A stretch of DNA of 64,000 bases from Noviherbaspirillum galbum. GTDB lineage: Bacteria > Pseudomonadota > Gammaproteobacteria > Burkholderiales > Burkholderiaceae_D. The number at the start of each line of letters is the position of its first letter. Within the stretch, counting starts at the first letter, position 1. The position numbers were made by a program, and so were the translations under genes. A model generated the notes under the pieces. That model saw only the letters and a list, made by a program, of their open reading frames with translations, searched no databases and was not told the DNA's origin. Location of the stretch: contig NZ_JAAIVB010000065.1 of the NCBI RefSeq assembly GCF_010974945.1, positions 62,001 to 126,000 of the forward strand. The letters run 5' to 3'. Below are positions 46,129-54,453 of the stretch, one piece after another.

Positions 46129-46828
46129 CGCCGCCCGTGCGTACCGCATCGGTGACGGTCGCCGCGAGGCGCCGGCCGCCGCGTTCCGCGCCGAGGGCCG
46201 CGCGCCGGTCGGGGCCGCCGGCCCGCGCAATCGCGGCTTCGAGGCAGGCGGCGAGGTCGTTTTCCCAGATGGCTTCCACGCCGCCCATCCGCACATAGTT
46301 GCTTGCTCCGGGGGCGAACACCGGATTGCTCCTGGCAAGTTCGGTCAGGCGTTCCTCCGGCACCTTGGTGATGCGCGCCATGGCGGGCAAGCCCATGACG
46401 CGGATCGTGGATTCCGGCAACGCATAGCAGGCGTCGGCCATCAGTCCGCTGGTGATGAAGCCGCCCGACAGCGCCTGGTCATAGACCAGGGCGACCACGG
46501 GATGGCCGCGCCGGCGGGCGATGTCGACGCATTTGCCGAGATGCGCCATGTAGCCGTTGATGCCCAGCATTTCGTCGCGGTGGCGCAGCCTCTGGCCTTC
46601 GGTGTCCACCAGGATGACGATGGGCCGCTTCGGATGATCGCGCACGGTGTCGAGGATCACCCGGGCCTGCGCCAGCGCGATCTCCACGCCGATGGGCACG
46701 TGGTCGGTGGTGCCAACGACGCACACGGTCTGCCCGCCCACGCTCGCCGTGCCTTGCAGCATATGCTTGCTTTCCTCGATCGCATGACCGGACGGGAACA
46801 GGGCGGATGCAAGTTCTTGCCAATTCAT
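46112..46828 (-). CDS. mdcE: Malonate decarboxylase gamma subunit (MdcE)
   Basis: A 238-residue carboxyltransferase-fold protein with VGTTDHVPIGVEIALAQA, ILVDTEGQRLRHRDEMLGIN and YDQALSGGFITSGLMAD. With MdcD it forms the decarboxylase that removes CO2 from malonyl-S-ACP. Overlaps mdcD (4 bp) and mdcG (17 bp). Confidence 0.9.
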   Translation of the reverse strand: MNWQELASALFPSGHAIEESKHMLQGTASVGGQTVCVVGTTDHVPIGVEIALAQARVILDTVRDHPKRPIVILVDTEGQRLRHRDEMLGINGYMAHLGKCVDIARRRGHPVVALVYDQALSGGFITSGLMADACYALPESTIRVMGLPAMARITKVPEERLTELARSNPVFAPGASNYVRMGGVEAIWENDLAACLEAAIARAGGPDRRAALGAERGGRRLAATVTDAVRTGGDVQPA

Positions 46829-47724
46829 GCGCCGACTCCTTCGCGGAAAGGCTTTGCCACGCCGAGGAATTCCTCGGCTTCCAGCATGGGAATGGTTTCC
46901 GGCCGGGGTACGCCGAGCGCCTGCCAGATTTCCAGCGGGTCGCGCATGCCCTCGAAGCGTTCGAGGCGGCTGGCAAGCTGGGCATGTTCGCGTTCCAGCG
47001 CTTCCAGCGTCAGCGCGGCGTCGCGCTCGCGGGCGGCAACGACGGCCTCGCGGGCAGCCTGGCGGAAGGCGCCGGTGTCGTCGGCGACGAGGGTGGTCGC
47101 GTCGCCGAGGAGGTAACGATGCTTGCCGCCGGTGGTGCGCCAGACGAGGGCGCGGTCGCGCGAGTCGAATTCCTCGACGCCGGCCGCGGTCTCGATGACT
47201 TCCGGCCCCGACATGGCGAGCCGTCCTTCCTCGGACATGAGGATGGCATTGGTGCAGCGGGCTACGATGCCCATGCCGCCGAAGCAGCCGTTGGCGCTGC
47301 CGATGAGCGAGATGACCGGCACGCCGGCGTCGCGCGCGTCGAGCACGGCGCGCATGACTTCCGAAACCGCGATCAGGCCGGCGTTGGCTTCATGCAGGCG
47401 CACGCCGCCGGTATCGAGCAGCAGCAGCACCGCGTCGGCGCGCTCGTCGACCGCGCGCCGCAGCAGCCCGGTGAGCTTCGCGCCATGTACTTCGCCGACC
47501 GCGCCGCCCATGAATCCGCCTTCCTGCGCGGCGGCAAACACGGTCATGCCATCGAGCTTGCCTTTGCCGACGACCACGCCGTCGTCGAAGGAGACCGGCG
47601 AATCGAGCTGGGCAAGATGAGGGCTGACCACGCGCCGCGCGGGCGGCAGGAATTCCTCGAAGGTGCCGGCATCGAGCACGGCGGCGATGCGTTCGCGCGC
47701 GCTTGCTTCGCGGTAGCTGCTCAT
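46825..47724 (-). CDS. mdcD: Malonate decarboxylase beta subunit (MdcD)
   Basis: A 299-residue protein of the carboxyltransferase beta fold. It has GKLDGMTVFAAAQEGGFMGG, LLLLDTGGVRLHEANAG, GSANGCFGGMGIVARCTN and LAMSGPEVIETAAG. Partner of MdcE in decarboxylating the malonyl thioester. The start at MSSYREASARERI overlaps mdcC by 4 bp. Confidence 0.9.
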   Translation of the reverse strand: MSSYREASARERIAAVLDAGTFEEFLPPARRVVSPHLAQLDSPVSFDDGVVVGKGKLDGMTVFAAAQEGGFMGGAVGEVHGAKLTGLLRRAVDERADAVLLLLDTGGVRLHEANAGLIAVSEVMRAVLDARDAGVPVISLIGSANGCFGGMGIVARCTNAILMSEEGRLAMSGPEVIETAAGVEEFDSRDRALVWRTTGGKHRYLLGDATTLVADDTGAFRQAAREAVVAARERDAALTLEALEREHAQLASRLERFEGMRDPLEIWQALGVPRPETIPMLEAEEFLGVAKPFREGVGA

Positions 47725-48032
47725 GTCGTCGCTCCCATGGCCATCTCCGCCGCCTGGTCCATGCGCAGGCTGACCACGGCAGGAGTGGCGCCCATGTCGT
47801 TGACCGCGATGCGCGTGTCGGCAAGCCGCCAGCGGGCATGGAAGTCGGCCATGACGGCTTCCCAGATCGTCCCGAAGCCATGCGCCGCGGTGTGGATTTC
47901 GATGTCGCAGGCGCCGGCGAGCGGCGCGTGCTCGATCAGGATCTCGAGGTTGCCCGAGCTGACGACGCCGACCAGGCGCGCGTCGCGCACGGCCTTGTCG
48001 CCACCCGAGAAGGTGAAATGCAAGGTTTCCAT
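47721..48032 (-). CDS. mdcC: Malonate decarboxylase acyl carrier protein (MdcC)
   Basis: A 103-residue carrier. Ser26 in VVSSGNLEIL is at the place where other MdcC proteins bear the phosphoribosyl-dephospho-CoA prosthetic thiol. The acyl group is exchanged on this thiol between acetyl and malonyl. Start overlaps the mdcA stop by one base and its end overlaps mdcD by four, indicating tight translational coupling. Confidence 0.9.
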   Translation of the reverse strand: METLHFTFSGGDKAVRDARLVGVVSSGNLEILIEHAPLAGACDIEIHTAAHGFGTIWEAVMADFHARWRLADTRIAVNDMGATPAVVSLRMDQAAEMAMGATT

Positions 48033-49693
48033 TACCAGCTCCGGAATTGCCTGGGCGGCTTGTACAGGCCATGCGAAGCCCGCACCAGGTCTTTCATGTT
48101 CTTTGCGGCCAGCAGGTCGCGCGTGGCATCGCGCTTGTTGATGCCGAGGTCTTCCGGCCGGCGGATGATGCCGCGGTCGCGCAGGTTCTCGACCATGCGC
48201 CGGTCGCGCCCCATGCCGACGGGCGTGTAGCCCGCCACGCCGCGGATCGCCTGTTCGCGCTCTTCCTCGTTGCGGCACAGCAGCAGGTTGGCGATGCCTT
48301 CCTCGGTCAGGATGTGGGTGACGTCCTCGCCGTAGATCATCACCGGCGGAATCGGCATCCCGGCCTGCTCGCCGACCGTCCAGGCATCCAGCCGTTCGAC
48401 GAAGGCGGGCGCCATGTGTTCGCGGAAGGTCTCGACCATCTGCACCACCAGCTTCTGCCCGCGCGGCATGAGCCTGCTTCCTTCGCGCGACTGCGCCCCG
48501 GCCTTGAGCCAGGCGGCGCTCGAGTGACGGCGGCCGCGCGCATCGGCGCCCATGTTCGGCGCGCCGCCGAAGCCGGAGATCCGGCCGAGGGTGGCGGTGG
48601 ATGAATTGCCCTGCAGGTCGATCTGCAGGGTCGAGCCGATGAACATGTCGCAGGCGTAATGACCGGCTACCTGGCACATCGCGCGGTTGCTGCGCATCGA
48701 ACCGTCCGGCCCGACGAAAAACACGTCCGGCCGCGCCCGCACGTAGTCTTCCATGCCGAGTTCGGAGCCGAAGGAATGCACCGACTGCACGAAGCCGGCT
48801 TCGATGGCGGGAATCAGCGCCGGATGCGGATTCAGCGCCCAGTGGCTGGCGATCTTGCCGCGCAGGCCGAGCGATTCCGCATAGGTCGGCAGCAGCAGTT
48901 CGATGGCGGCGGTGTCGAAGCCGATGCCGTGGTTGAGCCTTTCGATCGCGTATTCGCCGTAGATGCCCTTGATTGCCATCATGGCCATCAATACCTGGAT
49001 CTCGGAGATGAGGGCGGGATCGCGGGTGAACAGCGGTTCGATGTAATGCGGCTGCGGCGCCTTCACCGCGAAGTCGACCCAGTCGCTGGGCACGTCGACG
49101 CGCGGCAGTTCGTCGAGCACCTCGTTGACCTGTGCGATGACGATGCCGTTGCGGAAGGCGGTCGCCTCGACGATGGCCGGCGTATCCTCGGTGTTCGGGC
49201 CGGTGTAGAGGTTGCCCTTGCGGTCGGCGGCCTGCGCGGCGACGAGGCATACGCGCGGCGTGAGGTCGATGAAGTAGCGGCCGAACAGCTCGAGGTAGGT
49301 ATGGATTGCGCCGATGTTGAGCTTGCCGGCGGCCACCAGCCGGGCCAGGCGAGCTGCCTGCGGTCCGGAAAAGGAAAAGTCCAGCTTGCTGGCGATGCCC
49401 TTCTCGAAGATGTCGAGGTGCTGCGGCAGCGCCAGCACGGATTGCAGCATATGCAGGTTGTTGACCCGCTGCGGATCGAGGGCGGTCAGGGCCTGGGCGA
49501 GAAAATCCGCCTGCTTCTGGTTGTTGCCCTCGATGCAGACCCTGTCGCCGCTTTCGATCACCGCGTGCAGCAGGTCGGCGACGCGGCCGGTAGCGACCAG
49601 CTTGCCGGCGAGCGCGTCGCCGAGGCTGGCGCGCGCACGCTCCAGGCGGCGCGCCCGGCTGCTGCGTTGAGTATCCCAGTCAGCCCGCGTCAT
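48032..49693 (-). CDS. mdcA: Malonate decarboxylase alpha subunit (MdcA)
   Basis: A 553-residue acyl-carrier transferase: it swaps acetyl-S-ACP for malonyl-S-ACP with release of acetate. Recognisable stretches are CIEGNNQKQADFLAQAL, FSFSGPQAARLARL, GNLYTGPNTEDTPAIVEAT, LNHGIGFDTAAIELLLP, FGGAPNMGADARGRRHSS and YGEDVTHILTEEGIANL. GGGAG lies eight bases before ATG. It directly follows dctM with no gap. Confidence 0.93.
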   Translation of the reverse strand: MTRADWDTQRSSRARRLERARASLGDALAGKLVATGRVADLLHAVIESGDRVCIEGNNQKQADFLAQALTALDPQRVNNLHMLQSVLALPQHLDIFEKGIASKLDFSFSGPQAARLARLVAAGKLNIGAIHTYLELFGRYFIDLTPRVCLVAAQAADRKGNLYTGPNTEDTPAIVEATAFRNGIVIAQVNEVLDELPRVDVPSDWVDFAVKAPQPHYIEPLFTRDPALISEIQVLMAMMAIKGIYGEYAIERLNHGIGFDTAAIELLLPTYAESLGLRGKIASHWALNPHPALIPAIEAGFVQSVHSFGSELGMEDYVRARPDVFFVGPDGSMRSNRAMCQVAGHYACDMFIGSTLQIDLQGNSSTATLGRISGFGGAPNMGADARGRRHSSAAWLKAGAQSREGSRLMPRGQKLVVQMVETFREHMAPAFVERLDAWTVGEQAGMPIPPVMIYGEDVTHILTEEGIANLLLCRNEEEREQAIRGVAGYTPVGMGRDRRMVENLRDRGIIRRPEDLGINKRDATRDLLAAKNMKDLVRASHGLYKPPRQFRSW

Positions 49694-51043
49694 TTATTTC
49701 ACTCCCATCACCATGTTGGGCAGGCCGGTCGAGATTTCCGGGAAGACGCACAGCAGCACCACGGCGACGAGCATCAGGCCGACGAAAGGCATCACGCCCC
49801 AGATGACGTCGCGCAACGGAATGTCCGGCGCAATGTTCTTGATGACGAAGATGTTGAGCCCGACCGGCGGATGGATCAGTCCCATCTCCATCACGATGGT
49901 CATGACGATGCCGAACCAGATCAGGTCGAAGCCGGCGTCGCGCAGGGGCGGCAGGATGATCGGCGCGGTCATCAGGATGATCGACACCGGCGGCAGGAAG
50001 AAGCCGAGCACCACCACCATCAGCAGGATGACCGCGAGCAGCACCCACTTCGAGAGATGCAGGCCGACCACCCATTGCGCCGCCGACTGGCTGATATGCA
50101 GGTAGCTCATCACGTAGGAGTAGAGCAGCGACATGCCGATGATGAACAGCAGCATGGTCGATTCCTTGATGGTGGAGCTGAGGATCGGCGCGACGTCCTT
50201 CGGTTTCCAGATGCGGTAGACCGCCGCCATCAGGGCAAGGGCGAGCAGGGCGCCGAGGCCGGCGGTCTCGGATGGCGTGGCGTAGCCGCCGTAGAGGGCG
50301 ATCATCACGCCGATCAGCAGGACCACGAAGGGCAGCACGCGCGGCAGCATTTCGACTTTCTGCGGTAGCGTGAAGTGTTCTTTCTCGAGATAGGCCGAGG
50401 CGGTGCCGCTGGACTGGTAGGCGGCATAAGCCATGCGGTATTCCTTATGGGCGCGGTACACGGCATAGCCGGCGAACAGCGCCACCAGCAGCACGCCCGG
50501 GCCGATGCCGGCCAGGAACAGGCGGCCAAGCGATTGTTCGGCGGCCACGGCGTAGAGGATCATTGTGATCGACGGCGGCAGCAGGATGCCCAGGGTGCCG
50601 CCCGCGGCGATCACGCCGGCCGCGAAGCCGGGCGAATAACCGCGCTTGCGCATTTCCGGGATGCCCGCCGATCCGATGGCGGAACAGGTGGCGGGCGAGG
50701 AACCGGCCATCGCGGCGAACAGCGCGCAGGCAAAGACATTCGCAATGGCAAGGCCGCCGGGCACCTTGTGCAGCCACACGTGGATGGCCGCGTACAGGTC
50801 CCTGCCGGCCGGCGACTTGCCGATGGCGGCGCCCTTCAGGATGAACAAGGGTATGGAGAGCAGCGTGATGGATGCCATCTCTTCGTACACGTTCTGCGTG
50901 ACGGTATCCAGAGACGAGGCGGGCATGAAGAAGTACATGAACACGGTCGCCACCGCGCCGAGCGCGAAGGCGATCGGCATGCCGGAGAACATGATCACCA
51001 GCGTGGCGACGGCGTAAAGCATGCCTATGGTAAGCGGACTCAT
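49694..51043 (-). CDS. dctM: TRAP transporter large membrane subunit (DctM)
   Basis: A 449-residue protein with about twelve membrane helices and DctM hallmarks (GMPIAFALGAVATVFMYFF; PLFILKGAAIGKS; AAMAGSSPATCSAIG; GILLPPSITMILYAV; GLIHPPVGLNIFVI). It forms the ion-driven import channel. Overlaps dctQ by 4 bp and abuts mdcA, so the substrate is very probably malonate. Confidence 0.92.
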   Translation of the reverse strand: MSPLTIGMLYAVATLVIMFSGMPIAFALGAVATVFMYFFMPASSLDTVTQNVYEEMASITLLSIPLFILKGAAIGKSPAGRDLYAAIHVWLHKVPGGLAIANVFACALFAAMAGSSPATCSAIGSAGIPEMRKRGYSPGFAAGVIAAGGTLGILLPPSITMILYAVAAEQSLGRLFLAGIGPGVLLVALFAGYAVYRAHKEYRMAYAAYQSSGTASAYLEKEHFTLPQKVEMLPRVLPFVVLLIGVMIALYGGYATPSETAGLGALLALALMAAVYRIWKPKDVAPILSSTIKESTMLLFIIGMSLLYSYVMSYLHISQSAAQWVVGLHLSKWVLLAVILLMVVVLGFFLPPVSIILMTAPIILPPLRDAGFDLIWFGIVMTIVMEMGLIHPPVGLNIFVIKNIAPDIPLRDVIWGVMPFVGLMLVAVVLLCVFPEISTGLPNMVMGVK

Positions 51044-51597
51044 GGGGCGGTCTTCCGTTGCGTCAGTTGGGCGGCGATCTGCAGCAGGATCTGCAGCGTC
51101 AGCAGGGTCATGCCGAAGGCCATCAGGGAGTAGGGGATCCACAACGGCGATCCGAGCGTGGACGACGTGGTCTGGCCTTCGTTCAGCGCCTCATGGAACA
51201 GCGTCCATGATTTCCAGGAAAAGAACGCGCAGAACAGAAGGGAGAACAGGTCGACCAGGAACAGCCTGACGCGATTGACCGACGGCGGCAGGATGGACGA
51301 CAGCGCCTCGATGCCGATGTGGCCGCGCGCTCCCTGCACCCAGGCGGCGCAGATGAAGGTTGCGCCGACCAGCATGAACACCGCCACCTCGTCCTGCCAG
51401 TCCGTGGCGGAACGGAACAGGTAGCGGGTGACCACGGAGTAGGTCAGCACCAGCGAGGTTGCGATCATCGCCAGCATGGAGAGACGCATGAGCAGTCGGT
51501 TCAGGAGGTCGAGCGCCGCGCCGGCGGCACCCACCGCCGGGTTTGACGGCGGCGCGGCCGGCTTGGCCGTCTCCAGCTCGAAGCCGTGCGCGCTCAC
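51040..51597 (-). CDS. dctQ: TRAP transporter small membrane subunit (DctQ)
   Basis: A 185-residue protein with four membrane helices (LNRLLMRLSMLAMIATSLVL, then TYSVVTRYLFRSATDWQDE, a typical DctQ signature). The start is GTG 51597, which overlaps the dctP stop as GTGA; an open frame 22 codons further up is inside dctP and is not used. Confidence 0.88.
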   Translation of the reverse strand: MSAHGFELETAKPAAPPSNPAVGAAGAALDLLNRLLMRLSMLAMIATSLVLTYSVVTRYLFRSATDWQDEVAVFMLVGATFICAAWVQGARGHIGIEALSSILPPSVNRVRLFLVDLFSLLFCAFFSWKSWTLFHEALNEGQTTSSTLGSPLWIPYSLMAFGMTLLTLQILLQIAAQLTQRKTAP

Positions 51598-52619
51598 AGG
51601 GTCTTCTCCGCGAGCTTGAGCAGCTTGGAGCAGTTCTCGTTCTTGCCCGCGAAATCCTTCCATGCCGTGGTGCGGGCGATGTCCTGCCAGCGCTTGACGG
51701 TGGCGTCGTTCAGGTCTACCACCTGCGCGCCCGCCTTCTGGTACACGTTCGCCACCTGCACGTCATCGGCCTTCGCCGCCTTCAAGGCGAACGCTTCCAT
51801 CTCGGCGCCCACCGCCATCACCGCCGCCTGCTGGTCCTTGCTCAAGCGGTCGAACGCGGCCTTGGACATCATCAGCGGTTCCAGCATGAACCAGTAGGAC
51901 TTGCCGCGCCCGGTCGTGAGCGCCTTGGATACTTCCTCTAGGCGGAAGGAAATCAGCGAGGTGGACGACGTGAGCGCCGCATCCATCGCGCCGGTCTGCA
52001 TGCCGGCATAGATTTCATTCGAGGGCAGGGTCACCACGGCGGAACCCGCCTCCTTCAGGATCATGTCCATCTCGCGCGAGCCGCCGCGTACTTTCAGGCC
52101 CTTGGCGTCGGTAGGTTCGACGATGGGCTTGCCGCGCGACGCCATGCCGCCCGCCTGCCAGATCCAAGACACGATGACGACGCCCTTCTCGTTCAGGATG
52201 CGCGAGAGTTCCTTGCCGACTTCCGCGTCCTTCCATTTCGCGCCCTGCTCATAGGAGGTGACGAGTCCGGGCATCAGGCCGATGTTGGTCTCTGGCACCT
52301 CGCCGCCGGCATAGGACAGCGGCACCAGCGACATGTCGAGCGCGCCCTTGCGCATGGCGGAGAACTGCGCGTTAGTCTTCATCAGCGACGAGCCGGGATA
52401 GATTTCGAACTTCAGGCTGCCCTTGGTGCGCTTTTCCACTTCGGCGGCGAACATGCGCGTCAGGCGATCGCGGAAGTCGCCCTGTTCCATCGTGCCGCCC
52501 GGGAACTGGTGCGAGATCTTGATGGTGGTGGTCTGCGCCATGGCCGGCAGGGACATCAGGGAAGCGGCGGCGATGGCAGCACCCGCGCTCAGAACGAAAC
52601 GACGCTTGATGGAAAACAT
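51594..52619 (-). CDS. dctP: TRAP transporter substrate-binding protein (DctP), probable malonate binder
   Basis: A 341-residue exported protein (signal: MFSIKRRFVLSAGAAIAAAS, then LMSLPAMA) of the DctP family. KISHQFPGGTMEQGDFRDRL is at the N-terminus, and the region LKVRGGSREMDMILKEAGS contains the Arg that binds a carboxylate in most DctP proteins. AGGAG five bases before ATG. First gene of the ten-gene dctPQM-mdc operon; operators for the divergent GntR lie upstream. Confidence 0.9.
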   Translation of the reverse strand: MFSIKRRFVLSAGAAIAAASLMSLPAMAQTTTIKISHQFPGGTMEQGDFRDRLTRMFAAEVEKRTKGSLKFEIYPGSSLMKTNAQFSAMRKGALDMSLVPLSYAGGEVPETNIGLMPGLVTSYEQGAKWKDAEVGKELSRILNEKGVVIVSWIWQAGGMASRGKPIVEPTDAKGLKVRGGSREMDMILKEAGSAVVTLPSNEIYAGMQTGAMDAALTSSTSLISFRLEEVSKALTTGRGKSYWFMLEPLMMSKAAFDRLSKDQQAAVMAVGAEMEAFALKAAKADDVQVANVYQKAGAQVVDLNDATVKRWQDIARTTAWKDFAGKNENCSKLLKLAEKTL

Positions 52620-52693
52620 GGTCTCTCCTAGTTGTTGGACTGTCGAACTGTCATACCGCAGGACAGCTGTATTTAAATACGGAAACGGGTCTT

Positions 52694-52745
52694 TTGTATG
52701 CCCGTCTTAAGTTTGTGTATACAGGATGCGATGAAGTGCATACAA
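52694..52745. promoter_or_regulatory. Three phased GntR operator candidates
   Basis: TTGTATGC at 52694-52701, TGTATACA at 52716-52723 and GCATACAA at 52738-52745. The outer two are exact reverse complements, and the centres are 22 bp apart, about two helix turns. They lie between dctP and the divergent gntR, and resemble the TATACAATATAC boxes of the other GntR cluster at 27.3 kb. Confidence 0.6.
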
Positions 52746-52784
52746 TGTCAACAGGTTTTGAGAATTCAATCGATCGGCCCTCCC

Positions 52785-53453
52785 ATGAAAAAACTTTCCG
52801 ATTTGCTCCGTGAAAAGATCGAGGAAAGGATCGTGACCGGCGACCTGGCGCCGGGCGCTTCGCTCGACGAGACGGCCCTCGCCGAGGAGTTCGGCGCCTC
52901 GCGCACGCCGCTCCGGGAAGCCTTCATCCAGCTCGCGTCGAGCGGCTTGATCATCCTGCGGCCACGGCGCAGCGCCATCGTGGCGCAGATCGGGCCGCAG
53001 CAGCTGGTGGAAATGTTCGAGGTGATGGCGGAATTCGAGGCGATGTGCGGCCGGCTCGCGGCGCGCCGCATGTCGCCCGCCGAGCATGCGGCCCTGCTGA
53101 GCGCGCACGATGCCTGCCGCGCCGCCCGAGACATGCAGGACCCCGACGAGTACTACTACCGCAACGAGGTATTCCATTCGCTCATCTACGCCGGCAGCCA
53201 CAACGCCTTCCTGGCGGAGCAGGCGCAGAACCTGTATCGCCGGCTTAGTCCTTACCGCCGGCTGCAGCTTCGCGTGCGCGGCCGCATCGGCAATTCCTTC
53301 GACGAGCATGATGCCGTCGTCAAGGCGATCCTGGAGGGGCGGGGCGACGATACCGCCGAACTGCTGCGCCGGCACGTCGCGATACAGGGCCAGCGTTTCG
53401 CCGACCTGGTGGCGACCCTGAACACCATGCAGCAGCAGGCCGCATCCGCCTGA
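52785..53453 (+). CDS. GntR-family regulator, FCD subfamily (malonate operon)
   Basis: A 222-residue regulator: winged helix (LREKIEERIVTGDLAPGASL; FGASRTPLREAFIQLASSGL) and FCD ligand domain (NEVFHSLIYAGSHN; FDEHDAVVKAILEGRGDD). Divergent from dctP-dctQ-dctM-mdc with operator-like boxes in between, it probably represses this operon until malonate or malonyl-CoA is present. Some mdc operons use a LysR-type MdcR instead. Start ATG 52785 matches the family; upstream in-frame codons overlap the operators. Confidence 0.88.
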   Translation: MKKLSDLLREKIEERIVTGDLAPGASLDETALAEEFGASRTPLREAFIQLASSGLIILRPRRSAIVAQIGPQQLVEMFEVMAEFEAMCGRLAARRMSPAEHAALLSAHDACRAARDMQDPDEYYYRNEVFHSLIYAGSHNAFLAEQAQNLYRRLSPYRRLQLRVRGRIGNSFDEHDAVVKAILEGRGDDTAELLRRHVAIQGQRFADLVATLNTMQQQAASA

Positions 53454-53481
53454 AGGCGAGCCGGGCGGACTGCCATCAATC

Positions 53482-54105
53482 TCAACGCTGCCGGTCGGGC
53501 GCCAGCGTCCTGTAGGGCGGCGTTCCGGCCGTTCCCTGCATCAGGTCGAAGAACACCTGGTCGACATCGGGCAGGGATGACAGCAGCGTTTCGAGGCGTC
53601 CCCGGCTCGCGGCGCCCGAGGTGCAGCCCTGCACCCAGACCATCCTGCGGTTAACCATCACCCACAAGCTGTCCTTCGCGAAGCCAGGTGCGCCGGCGAA
53701 TCTCTCGCGCACATGCCTGGCGATGTCCGCGTCGAATGCATAGGCATTCGCATGCTCGCATTTCCCGGCCAGCCAGCAGCTCGTGCCGCGTTCCACGCGT
53801 CCATGGGACTCGGCAATCTTTTCCGCTTCGGTGCGGAACGGACCACGCGGAACCGGGCATTGCGGCAAGCCATTGCTCACTTGGAAGAAGGGATCGTTGA
53901 ACCAGTTCTCGACCATGTCGGCGCGGGCCTGAGCCGTCGCAATAAGTAGCGCGGCGCATGTCAGCGCGAGCCTGCGCGAGATGCTTGGACGTCGTGCGCG
54001 CGCGACGGATTGCGCGTCGATTTCGTACCGGCCGGGCATGCAAAAGTTGGGTCGGAGCATCGTATCTGACAGTGAGGAAACGTGAGAAAAAAGAATGTGC
54101 TTCAT
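53482..54105 (-). CDS. Exported protein with BON-like domain
   Basis: About 207 residues. A signal sequence (ISRRLALTCAALLIATAQAR) lies some 45 residues in, so the true start may be one of the inner ATGs, such as the ones for MLRPNF or MPGRYE. A Cys-containing segment follows (NGLPQCPVPRGPF; GTSCWLAGKCEHANAYAFD). The C-terminal part (DADIARHVRERFAG, LWVMVNRRMVWVQGCTSGAA, LPDVDQVFFDLM) has the layout of a BON domain, a module that binds phospholipid or peptidoglycan in the envelope. Function unknown. Divergent from the 6S RNA promoter. Confidence 0.65.
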   Translation of the reverse strand: MKHILFSHVSSLSDTMLRPNFCMPGRYEIDAQSVARARRPSISRRLALTCAALLIATAQARADMVENWFNDPFFQVSNGLPQCPVPRGPFRTEAEKIAESHGRVERGTSCWLAGKCEHANAYAFDADIARHVRERFAGAPGFAKDSLWVMVNRRMVWVQGCTSGAASRGRLETLLSSLPDVDQVFFDLMQGTAGTPPYRTLAPDRQR

Positions 54106-54109
54106 CGCC

Positions 54110-54137
54110 TTGACAATACCGTTCAACGGCGTAGTAT
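54110..54137 (+). promoter_or_regulatory. Sigma-70 promoter of the 6S RNA
   Basis: TTGACA (54110-54115), a 16-bp spacer and TAGTAT (54132-54137). The predicted start is at about 54144, where the 6S closing stem begins. Confidence 0.8.
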
Positions 54138-54143
54138 GCACCT

Positions 54144-54310
54144 CACCTGACGCGTTCAAACGTGCCAAAACATCCTTTGGACGATCTACGCGCATTGGTT
54201 GGAAAGTGTCATGGCGGGAGCGATCGTCGCTTGCCGATGAACCCGAAGCCATGCCGGATCCGACCCCTTGAACCCATGGTTCGAGGGTGCTGGCAACGTG
54301 CGGCAGGTAA
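54144..54310 (+). ncRNA. ssrS: 6S RNA
   Basis: About 167 nt between a near-consensus promoter and a strong terminator, with no plausible reading frame. The ends pair (ACCTG at 54145 with CAGGT at 54304-54308, extended by CGCGTT/AACGTGCG). Inner pairs TGCCA/TGGCA and CATCC/GGGTG follow, and the apex TCAT-GGCGGGAGCGA folds on TCGCTTGCC-ATGA. The 3' part CCTTGAACCCATGGTTCGAG closely resembles the conserved 3' segment of E. coli 6S RNA. 6S RNA binds sigma-70 RNA polymerase in stationary phase by mimicking an open promoter. Confidence 0.85.
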
Positions 54311-54313
54311 AAC

Positions 54314-54346
54314 AAACGGCCCGCAACCATGCGGGCCGTTTTCATT
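54314..54346 (+). terminator. Terminator downstream of 6S RNA
   Basis: A perfect 12-bp stem (AAACGGCCCGCA at 54314-54325 with its complement at 54330-54341), a 4-base loop and TTCATTT. Confidence 0.88.
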
Positions 54347-54453
54347 TCCGGCGACGTTTGCAGCCATGTTTTTCACGGTGTCCGCAAGCGTGTCCGGCGA
54401 GGCCGCGCGATGTCTGCGCACCGGTGGTCAATACCGCCGTTCAGTCATCCCAT

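Noticed and set aside
54106-54345. N-terminal extension of the BON-like protein gene across the 6S RNA
   Set aside because: The signal peptide lies much further in, and the region carries promoter, RNA and terminator signals on the other strand.
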